Source: Fidelibacterota bacterium (GTDB lineage: Bacteria > Marinisomatota > Marinisomatia > Marinisomatales > UBA1611). From it: 5,091 nt of DNA. Positions within the stretch are counted from its first letter, which is position 1. Every line of letters starts with the position of its first letter. The position numbers were made by a program, and so were the translations under genes. A model generated the notes under the pieces. It worked only from the letters and a program-made list of their open reading frames with translations. It was not told the DNA's origin and made no database searches. The DNA lies in NCBI GenBank assembly GCA_002694025.1, contig NZKX01000053.1:1-5091 (forward strand), read 5' to 3'. Shown here piece by piece: positions 1-5,091 of the stretch.

Positions 1-406
1 AATTTGCGAAGGGAAAATCAGAGCCATCTAGCTTAAGTAATGCAAGATCAGAAGTATTATCAAATCCAATTATTTCAGCATTAAATTCATCTCCGCCGGA
101 AAGAGTTGCAGTAATCCTTTCGGCATTTTCGACTACGTGATAGTTGGTCATTAAAAACCCATCAGGGCTAATAACTACACCACTACCAGAGTTTTTCATT
201 GGATATATATCTTTAGGGTATATGATTCCAAAAAACGGATCAAAAGAAACAGAAGCGGTTTGTTGTTCTACATTTATACTTGCAACAGCAGGTCCAACTA
301 AATCAATGGCCCGCGTTATTGCTGTTTCCCTTGATGATAAAATATTTTTTGCATTTATATTTCCGAACATTTGAATGACGAATATAAATAGATAAATTTT
401 AATCAT
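1..406 (-). CDS. HtrA/DegP-family periplasmic serine protease, N-terminal part (cut by left window edge)
   Basis: The first 135 codons are visible and the gene runs off the left edge without a stop. The product should be an exported trypsin-like protease/chaperone that degrades or refolds damaged envelope proteins. Residues 1-19 look like a Sec signal peptide: Lys3, then a hydrophobic run (IYLFIFVIQMF), then a likely cleavage after NINA. There is no lipobox Cys. The protease fold begins near residue 73 with GSGVVISPDGFLMTNYHVV; His90 is the catalytic His and Asp120 in the TSDLALLKL motif is the catalytic Asp. The catalytic Ser (GNSGG motif) and the PDZ domains expected for the family would lie outside the window. 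The ATG at 406-404 is the first possible start after an in-frame TAA at 427-425. It sits inside the truA stop region (8-nt overlap) with no Shine-Dalgarno, which suggests translational coupling. Whether it is closest to DegP, DegQ or DegS cannot be told without the C-terminus. Confidence 0.93.
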   Translation of the reverse strand, partial: MIKIYLFIFVIQMFGNINAKNILSSRETAITRAIDLVGPAVASINVEQQTASVSFDPFFGIIYPKDIYPMKNSGSGVVISPDGFLMTNYHVVENAERITATLSGGDEFNAEIIGFDNTSDLALLKLDGSDFPFAN

Positions 407-1142
407 AATTGACTTTATGAAGAATTAATCCCTGGGGAGGAGCTTTCAAGATAGTTACGTTTTTTCTTGGTTTGTTAATCAATAAAATAAATTCTTTTTT
501 AGATAATCTATTTTGGTATACACCAATCATAGAACCAACTATATATCTTATCATGTGATGTAAAAATCTATTTGCCTTGATATGAAAAGTATACGTTTCA
601 CCTTTTTGAGTCCAAAAAGATTCGTAAACATTACATTCTGTATTTTTCAAATCTTTTCTGAATTTACTGAAGGATAAAAAATCAATTTTTCCTTTTATAT
701 TTTCAGATAACTTATTTAAAAACTTCATATCAAGTTTTGGTAAAAGCCAAGATTGGTTGTGATATAAAAATGATTCGCCTGTATAACATTGATATATGTA
801 TTCTCTACTTGATGCATCATACCTAGCATTAAAATTAGGTTTAACACTTACCACATCTGATACTCTACAATACCAAGGAAGATTTCCATTAAGCGCATCT
901 TTAATCTTAAGATTATTAAGTTTTAAATTCAAGTCTACATGTGCAACCTGACCATAAGCATGAACTCCTGCATCCGTCCGACTTGAACCATAAACAATAA
1001 TTCTTTTAGATACTTTCGATATTTTTTTAAAAACATTTTCTAATAGCCCTTGAACAGTATATTGACTCTTTTGGACTTGCCAACCAGAAAAATATGAGCC
1101 ATCATATTTTAATGTAATTTTATAACGTTGGCTAGGAATCAA
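399..1142 (-). CDS. truA: tRNA pseudouridine(38-40) synthase TruA
   Basis: This cytoplasmic enzyme isomerises uridines 38-40 in the anticodon stem-loop of tRNAs to pseudouridine. The 247-residue length is normal for TruA and the gene looks intact. The N-terminus carries the family signature RYKITLKYDGSYFSGWQ (residues 6-22). The catalytic Asp is Asp57 in GSSRTDAGVHAYGQVAHVD (52-70). The conserved R-x-Y-x-Y element is at 113-117 (REYIY). The C-terminal half has ANRFLHHMIRYIVGSMIGV (190-208) and the closing APPQGLILHKVNY (234-246). The start is TTG at 1142-1140. An in-frame TAA at 1148-1146 lies two codons upstream and the conserved fold begins at residue 6, so no ATG start is possible. TTG overlaps the TGA of the upstream gene by 4 nt (TTGA), and I see no Shine-Dalgarno, so termination-reinitiation is likely. 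The 3' end overlaps the htrA start. Confidence 0.97.
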   Translation of the reverse strand: MIPSQRYKITLKYDGSYFSGWQVQKSQYTVQGLLENVFKKISKVSKRIIVYGSSRTDAGVHAYGQVAHVDLNLKLNNLKIKDALNGNLPWYCRVSDVVSVKPNFNARYDASSREYIYQCYTGESFLYHNQSWLLPKLDMKFLNKLSENIKGKIDFLSFSKFRKDLKNTECNVYESFWTQKGETYTFHIKANRFLHHMIRYIVGSMIGVYQNRLSKKEFILLINKPRKNVTILKAPPQGLILHKVNYD

Positions 1143-1741
1143 AATTTAAATAATAATTGAAGCTCTATATTGTTTTCTTGAAAAGAGGAGTGAAGTTTAA
1201 GATTATCACTTACTTTTGATAAATATAATGAATTTATTGAAGAAACAATATGATTTAAAGTTATTAATCCTAATGTATACTCCCCGTATTTACTTAGCTT
1301 GTCACTTCTAATACGCATCTCTTCAAACTTTGCCATATGGCTTTTTGATTTCCATTTCCAATGATATTCTGCTTCATAAATATCATTAATTTGTCGCCAC
1401 CTTAGATGTTCTGCGTTATGTTGTTCTAAACTTAGATAATTACCAATATCTACCCAATACTTATGATTTTTTTCCTTAATGTTAGTTCCTGCATATTTCG
1501 CAGCATATGATTGGTATTGTAATTTTTCATGATTTGAGAACTTGTAAAACCCAATACATGTCGACCAAAGTGTCAATTCTAGCAATTTAAAAAATCTAGA
1601 CTGGGAGGGTCTTGACAATGAAGATTCGCCTAATCCAGGAATCAAAGCTGATTTAATAGCTGGATGGATTTTCTCTTTGCCCGCTTTCAAAGTAGCCACA
1701 AAGAAAATAAAAATTATTATTGAAGTTATTTTTTTTGGCAA
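1139..1741 (-). CDS. Uncharacterised exported or membrane protein with PGxG-type motif (DUF5683-like)
   Basis: I do not firmly recognise this 200-residue protein. Residues 1-20 resemble a signal peptide or N-terminal membrane anchor: PKK, then a strongly hydrophobic stretch (ITSIIIFIFFVATLKA), with possible cleavage after LKA. The segment SALIPGLGE (31-39) resembles the SxxxPGxGQ motif of DUF5683-type and similar small envelope proteins of the Bacteroidota group. Two further moderately hydrophobic stretches lie at about 52-66 and 154-172. Between them is a Tyr/Trp/His/Lys-rich soluble region with YQSYAAKYAGTNI (76-88), WVDIGNYLSLEQHN (96-109) and a Trp cluster YHWKWK (126-131). The C-terminus (ELQLLFKF) alternates polar and hydrophobic residues and ends in Phe, as final outer-membrane strands do, but the protein is too short and helical to call a barrel. 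The start is TTG at 1741-1739: no ATG, GTG or other TTG exists back to the in-frame TAA at 1825-1823. A weak AGG lies 9 nt upstream. The gene overlaps lnt by 16 nt and truA by 4 nt. The envelope role is inferred. Confidence 0.8.
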   Translation of the reverse strand: MPKKITSIIIFIFFVATLKAGKEKIHPAIKSALIPGLGESSLSRPSQSRFFKLLELTLWSTCIGFYKFSNHEKLQYQSYAAKYAGTNIKEKNHKYWVDIGNYLSLEQHNAEHLRWRQINDIYEAEYHWKWKSKSHMAKFEEMRIRSDKLSKYGEYTLGLITLNHIVSSINSLYLSKVSDNLKLHSSFQENNIELQLLFKF

Positions 1742-3219
1742 TTTATTGGACCTATATATAAAAAGATTATAAACATTGTAACGGCAAAAATATCTCCATA
1801 AGCTGAATAAAATGTGCCAGATTTAAAAATAGGTAATTTTTCTTTTATTATTACTTGATCTCCTAATGATGTTTTTGAAATGACTTCTCCTGTGGGTAGA
1901 ATATGACCGGATATTCCAGTATTCCCTCCACGCACAATTGGGACTCTATTCTCAATGGCTCTTAACTTTGCTTGGGCAAAATGTTGAAAAGGTCCTGCCG
2001 ATTTTCCTAGCCAACCATCATTTGCTTGAATAGTTAAAAAGTCAGCTCCATTTGCGACAAATTTACGTGCATACCTAGGAAAACTTGACTCGTAGCATAT
2101 AATGTTAGAAAAGCTGTTATCATCTATTTGAAACTTAACATAATTTTTACCTTTTTTAAAAACTCCTCTATTTATATTCAGATTTAAATCAGCTAATGGG
2201 GATATAAAACTAGGTATTAAATCATATTCAGCGAACGGTACAAGATGGATTTTATCATACATTAAATACTCAGACTTAGGATTTAAATACATTGAGCTAT
2301 TGAAGTATGACTTTGATCCATATTGGTCGACTTGCCTATCTACAGTTCCAATAAGTATCGGAATTTGCGATTTATTTACTTTTCTCTGAAGCCTGTTTCT
2401 TACATGATTTTCTATTCTTAAATATGAAGGTAGTGCCGTTTCAGGAAAAACAATTAAATCAGGATTCATATCAATTGCATTTTGATAAAGTGAATCCATT
2501 ATAGCCATTGTTTCTTTCCTTAATTTATAGTCCCATTTTTCATTTGGATCAATATTTGGTTGAATAATTGCAATATCTAGATTTTTATCTACAGGCTGAA
2601 AGTTTTTAATTCTATAAAATCCAAAAGAAGAAATAATAAACATTATTAATGTTGCTTGATACAATTTTAGTTTTGCTTGTTTTTTCTTTATAACCATAAA
2701 ATATATCAGAATATTTAATGTAATTACTAAAAATGTAATTGAGTAAGTACCTGTAAAATCCAATAATTGGAGGATAAATAAATATTCTGATTGTGTTAGT
2801 GCAATATTGCCCCATGTAAAACCAAGTGGACCAAAACTACGAATCCATTCTAAAGAAACAATTAAAAAAGGTAAAATAGTATAAGTATTACTAGAAGTTT
2901 TAAAGAGACCATAAAAATAGCCAGCAAAAGCCCAAAATAATCCTAGATAAATAACAGCAAATACCAAAGAAAGGGCTACGACATAAAACTCAGCTCCTGA
3001 ATTAGTGCCGATCCAATAGTTAGATATCAAGTTATAAGTAATTCCAAAGATTAACCCTGTTTTAAAGTTTGATTTCGCACCATTAAAAATCCATAAATGA
3101 AAAAGCGGAATAAATCCAAAATATATTAAAAATCCAGTTTTGAAAGGCAGGTATGATATACCAACCAAAATTCCAGAACAGATAGCTAAAAGCCATGAAG
3201 GATACTTCAAAAAAAACAT
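1726..3219 (-). CDS. lnt: Apolipoprotein N-acyltransferase
   Basis: Lnt is an inner-membrane enzyme that transfers an acyl chain from phospholipid to the N-terminal Cys of diacylated prolipoproteins, the last step of lipoprotein maturation in diderm bacteria. The 497-residue length is typical. The N-terminal half (about 9-203) is a series of hydrophobic membrane segments including the family signature SLEWIRSFGPLGFTWGNIA (122-140). A nitrilase-like (CN_hydrolase) domain spans about 214-455. The catalytic triad is complete: Glu260 (IVFPETALPSY), Lys323 (YDKIHLVPFAEY) and Cys375 (IICYESSFP). The accessory Glu331 and Glu376 are also present. The NDGWLGKSAGPFQHF (400 region) and ENRVPIVRGGNTGISG (423-438) blocks are well kept. 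A last membrane segment lies at about 473-491. The ATG at 3219-3217 follows the ruvX stop after one base and has no Shine-Dalgarno. Codons 2-4 form a T8 run. The end of the gene has an A8 run directly before TAA. Confidence 0.97.
   Translation of the reverse strand: MFFLKYPSWLLAICSGILVGISYLPFKTGFLIYFGFIPLFHLWIFNGAKSNFKTGLIFGITYNLISNYWIGTNSGAEFYVVALSLVFAVIYLGLFWAFAGYFYGLFKTSSNTYTILPFLIVSLEWIRSFGPLGFTWGNIALTQSEYLFILQLLDFTGTYSITFLVITLNILIYFMVIKKKQAKLKLYQATLIMFIISSFGFYRIKNFQPVDKNLDIAIIQPNIDPNEKWDYKLRKETMAIMDSLYQNAIDMNPDLIVFPETALPSYLRIENHVRNRLQRKVNKSQIPILIGTVDRQVDQYGSKSYFNSSMYLNPKSEYLMYDKIHLVPFAEYDLIPSFISPLADLNLNINRGVFKKGKNYVKFQIDDNSFSNIICYESSFPRYARKFVANGADFLTIQANDGWLGKSAGPFQHFAQAKLRAIENRVPIVRGGNTGISGHILPTGEVISKTSLGDQVIIKEKLPIFKSGTFYSAYGDIFAVTMFIIFLYIGPINCQKK
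1729..1736 (-). other. A8 tract forming an A AAA AAA slippery heptamer at the lnt stop codon
   Basis: Read on the minus strand, the last lnt codons are CAA AAA AAA TAA. Bases 1735-1729 therefore form A AAA AAA in the lnt frame, the X XXY YYZ pattern of -1 frameshift sites, followed at once by the stop. A -1 shift continues into the frame of the downstream gene (ATA ACT TCA), giving a Lnt fusion to residues 5-200 of the unknown protein, about 693 residues in total. An A8 run can also cause RNA polymerase slippage. I saw no obvious downstream stem-loop or upstream anti-SD enhancer, and the region is very AT-rich, so chance is a real alternative. Confidence 0.3.
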
Positions 3220-3220
3220 T

Positions 3221-3631
3221 TTATTTATTAATATCTAAGTAATGTTGAAGAACAATTGACGCAGCTCTTTCATCAATTTTTTCTTTATTGTGACCTGTCT
3301 TGAGGTTTTCTTTTATTAGAGATTTTTTTGCACTAACTGATGAAAGTCTCTCATCTTGTAAATATATTGGAAGTCCCAGAATTTTAATTTCTTCGGAAAA
3401 GTTTCGAACTTTTTTTGTTTGATTGGTATCCCTGCCATCCAAACCCAATGGTAAACCAACTACTACTGATTCAATTTTTTTTTCAAACCTGACTTTCCCC
3501 AGAAATTCTATTAGAACTTCTAGACCATCATTTTTTATTGTCCTAAAAGGAAAAGCGATACTTTTTGTTTGATCTGATATCGCTAAACCGATTCTACTAT
3601 CGCCGTAATCAACTCCTAAAATTCGCGCCAT
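3221..3631 (-). CDS. ruvX: RuvX/YqgF family RNase H-fold protein (putative Holliday junction resolvase / pre-16S rRNA nuclease)
   Basis: This is a small cytoplasmic RNase H-like nuclease. In E. coli YqgF is linked to 16S rRNA 5'-end maturation, and other members have been reported to act on branched DNA. At 136 residues it is the normal length. The three acidic sites of the fold are visible: Asp8 in ILGVDYGDSRIGLAISD (4-20), Glu94 in the LQDERLSS motif (91-98) and Asp120 in KIDERAASIVLQHYLD (118-133). The VVVGLPLGLDG block (56-66) is also characteristic. The ATG at 3631-3629 comes 7 nt after the HU stop, and an A-rich leader replaces a Shine-Dalgarno. An A9 run covers codons 50-53 (EKKI) and is the longest homopolymer I noticed, but the frame is intact. 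Family membership is clear; the actual substrate (rRNA or DNA junctions) cannot be told from sequence. Confidence 0.96.
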   Translation of the reverse strand: MARILGVDYGDSRIGLAISDQTKSIAFPFRTIKNDGLEVLIEFLGKVRFEKKIESVVVGLPLGLDGRDTNQTKKVRNFSEEIKILGLPIYLQDERLSSVSAKKSLIKENLKTGHNKEKIDERAASIVLQHYLDINK

Positions 3632-3638
3632 GTTTATT

Positions 3639-3947
3639 TTACAGAGGTTTCCTAAGGTACTTCTTTATTAAACTGCCTGGTTTAAAATGAGTTTTTTTAT
3701 GCGCTGGAACATAAATTTCTTCATTAGTGACTGGATTTCTAGCCCTGGGTTTTGCCTTTGTTGGTTTTGATTCAAGCACACCAAAATTCCTAATCTCAAT
3801 TCTAGTATATGGATGATCCTCAATTAATATATCTTTTAGAATATTGAAAAAAATATCAGTAATCTCTGCAGACTTTTTTACACTCTGGTTATTTCGTCTA
3901 GAAAATTCTTTAGCGATGTCCTTTTTTGTATATGTTTTTATTTTCAT
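3639..3947 (-). CDS. HU/IHF-family nucleoid DNA-binding protein
   Basis: This is a small histone-like protein expected to dimerise and bend DNA. At 102 residues it is slightly longer than classical HU (about 90) and in the IHF size range. The helical dimerisation part covers about 7-45 (TYTKKDIAKEFSRR, then ITDIFFNILKDIL). The beta part follows with RIEIRNFGVLES (49-60), equivalent to the RGFGSF turn of the family. The DNA-inserting arm carries RARNP (68-72) with Pro72 at the intercalating position. The closing segment is YVPAHKKTHFKPG (79-91), with FKPG conserved. Arg/Lys-rich residues 61-70 fit minor-groove contact. The ATG shares one base with the relA stop (TAATG), and this is the one gene here with a convincing purine-rich Shine-Dalgarno (AGGGAG). 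Position directly after the (p)ppGpp enzyme suggests coupled synthesis. Sequence does not decide between HU-like (nonspecific) and IHF-like (specific) binding, so I give no symbol. Confidence 0.95.
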   Translation of the reverse strand: MKIKTYTKKDIAKEFSRRNNQSVKKSAEITDIFFNILKDILIEDHPYTRIEIRNFGVLESKPTKAKPRARNPVTNEEIYVPAHKKTHFKPGSLIKKYLRKPL

Positions 3948-5091
3948 TATCTCCCTACTCTTTCAACATAGTCAATATTTTTAAGTTTAGTAATTTTTCG
4001 CATTAAACGGTTTAATTGCCTATTATTTTTTACTTGAACAATAACGTTAGCCTCTGCTATTGTATCAATAGCTTTAATATCTACACTGGAAATATTTATA
4101 TTTTCTTTTGAAATACATTCAGATACATCTTTCAACCAACCCTTGTAATCTAATCCAGTGATTTTTAGACCAACACTAAAACTTTCTGATGATTTAACAT
4201 TCCAATGTACTGGTAATAACCGGTCAGAATCATTGCTTAGAAGCGGCAAGCTTTTGCATGAGCTTTGATGTACAGTCACACCACGCCCTCTGGTAACAAA
4301 GCCAATTAAATCATCCCCAGGTATGGGGCTACAACATTTACCAAAATTAATTAACAAATTTTCAATCCCATCCAAAACAACTTCTCCTCTTCTAAAATTA
4401 TAGAAGGTCGAAGGCACTACTTTTTCAGGAATAGCTATTTTATCTTCCTTCGGTCTTAGTTTATTGAATATTTCTCTAACGGTTAAGATTCCAGTACCAA
4501 TTGCCTTTAACATTGAATTTAAATCTGAGTATCCAAACTTTGAGTAATTACCTTTAAACTCAGTTATTAGTGCAGTTGATTTCATTCTTCTGAGGGTCTT
4601 TACTAAAACTTCTTCTCCTAACCTGATACTGTTTTCATCAATCTCTTTTCTAATATATCTGTTTATTTCATTACGAGCCTTGGTGGTAACAACAAATTTC
4701 TGCCAACCAACGCTTGGATTTTGTTTTTTACTAGTGAGAATTTCAACTATATCTCCGTTTTTAATTTTTGTATTCAAAGGAACGACTAAATGATTAATTT
4801 TTGCTCCTATACATTGCATTCCAACCTGGGTATGGACTTGAAAAGCAAAATCAACAGTAGTAGAACCAGCTGGCAGTCTTATAAGATCACCTAATGGAGT
4901 AAAAGCAAAAATTTCTTCATCATAAAGATCAATTTTTAATAATTCCATAAATTCTTTTGGATTAGATGACTCATCCTTTAAAATTTCCAAGAGTTCTCTT
5001 AACCATTTTACATTATTATCGATGTCTGTAGACTTATTGTTTTTATATACCCAATGCGCCGCAACTCCAATTTCTGCTGTTTTTTCCATTG
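3947..5091 (-). CDS. RelA/SpoT family (p)ppGpp synthetase/hydrolase, C-terminal part (cut by right window edge)
   Basis: This is the C-terminal 380 residues of a long RSH enzyme that makes and/or degrades the stringent-response alarmone (p)ppGpp. The Met codon at 5089-5087 is internal: the text that follows, TAEIGVAAHWVYK, matches the end of the synthetase domain of the family (the AExGxAAHWxYK block). The hydrolase (HD) domain and most of the synthetase domain, roughly half the protein, therefore lie beyond the edge. Counting from that Met, a TGS domain is at about 58-120 (IFAFTPLGDLIRLPAGSTTVDFAF start, GDIVEILTS end). A helical region follows to about 240. The Cys/His zinc-finger-like region has Cys252, Cys253, His274 and Cys278 (GKCCSPIPGDD, then GRGVTVHQSSC). 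An ACT domain covers about 303-378. These are the ribosome/tRNA-sensing parts of the family. Whether it is RelA-like or bifunctional cannot be told without the HD domain. The stop overlaps the HU start by one base. Confidence 0.96.
   Translation of the reverse strand, partial: MEKTAEIGVAAHWVYKNNKSTDIDNNVKWLRELLEILKDESSNPKEFMELLKIDLYDEEIFAFTPLGDLIRLPAGSTTVDFAFQVHTQVGMQCIGAKINHLVVPLNTKIKNGDIVEILTSKKQNPSVGWQKFVVTTKARNEINRYIRKEIDENSIRLGEEVLVKTLRRMKSTALITEFKGNYSKFGYSDLNSMLKAIGTGILTVREIFNKLRPKEDKIAIPEKVVPSTFYNFRRGEVVLDGIENLLINFGKCCSPIPGDDLIGFVTRGRGVTVHQSSCKSLPLLSNDSDRLLPVHWNVKSSESFSVGLKITGLDYKGWLKDVSECISKENINISSVDIKAIDTIAEANVIVQVKNNRQLNRLMRKITKLKNIDYVERVGR
3951..3956 (-). promoter_or_regulatory. 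Probable Shine-Dalgarno of the HU-family gene
   Basis: AGGGAG on the minus strand lies 3 nt before the HU-family ATG, inside the last Gly-Arg codons of the relA-type gene. It is the only clear anti-16S-like motif before any start in this window. The 3-nt spacing is shorter than ideal and the bases also encode protein, so it may be coincidental. It would support translational coupling at the TAATG junction. Confidence 0.45.

Noticed and set aside
144..374. Plus-strand open frame of 76 codons
   Set aside because: It lies opposite the HtrA-type protease coding region, which has a signal peptide and catalytic motifs. The plus-strand translation has no recognisable domain and is a shadow.
399..440. 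Possible terminator or promoter between truA and htrA, including the plus-strand GGGGAGGAG stretch
   Set aside because: The genes overlap by 8 nt. The purine stretch is on the non-coding strand and encodes APPQG in truA, a conserved part of the protein, so no regulatory role is supported.
1729..1736. T/A-run near the lnt end as an intrinsic terminator
   Set aside because: No GC-rich stem precedes the run in either direction, it lies inside two overlapping genes, and on the minus transcript it is an A-run, not a U-run.
2612..2815. Minus-strand open frame of 67 codons inside lnt
   Set aside because: It is in another frame within the membrane-spanning half of an intact lnt. Its Tyr/Ile/Phe-rich composition is what AT-rich membrane-coding DNA gives in shifted frames.
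5087..5089. ATG at 5089-5087 as the true start of the RelA/SpoT gene
   Set aside because: The residues that follow match the end of the synthetase domain, so this Met is internal and the gene continues beyond the right edge.
1..5091. A novel defence system, mobile element, CRISPR array or RNA gene
   Set aside because: I looked on both strands for repeats, transposase-like or nuclease-like genes outside known families, and tRNA-like folds, and saw none. Apart from one unknown small protein the content is conserved housekeeping genes.

Overview
The window is a tightly packed, single-strand gene block from an AT-rich, Gram-negative bacterium. All seven genes read on the minus strand, so transcription runs from position 5091 towards position 1. 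In that order they are: the C-terminal part of a long RelA/SpoT-type (p)ppGpp enzyme (cut by the right edge), an HU/IHF-family DNA-binding protein, RuvX/YqgF, apolipoprotein N-acyltransferase (Lnt), an unrecognised small exported or membrane protein, tRNA pseudouridine synthase TruA, and the N-terminal part of an HtrA/DegP-type periplasmic serine protease (cut by the left edge).

Lnt, an HtrA with a signal peptide and the exported unknown protein point to a diderm organism. The gene order, the AT richness and the general lack of Shine-Dalgarno sequences suggest a member of the Fibrobacterota-Chlorobiota-Bacteroidota group or a relative. A marine Marinimicrobia (SAR406)-like lineage is my best guess, but it rests on family resemblance only, with no search.

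Spacing is extreme. The junctions are a 1-nt overlap (relA/HU), a 7-nt gap (HU/ruvX), a 1-nt gap (ruvX/lnt), a 16-nt overlap (lnt/unknown), a 4-nt overlap (unknown/truA) and an 8-nt overlap (truA/htrA). There is no room for internal terminators, and I saw no promoter, RNA gene, repeat array, mobile element or CRISPR. No stretch longer than 7 bases is gene-free. The block is best read as part of one longer operon whose promoter lies beyond the right edge.

Functionally the block mixes stress and nucleoid control (RelA/SpoT, HU), nucleic-acid processing (RuvX, TruA) and envelope biogenesis or quality control (Lnt, the unknown protein, HtrA). Most of it is ordinary housekeeping content. The items most worth a second look are the uncharacterised envelope protein, the two consecutive TTG-started genes, and an A8 slippery heptamer at the lnt stop codon. 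A -1 shift there would fuse Lnt in frame to the unknown protein.
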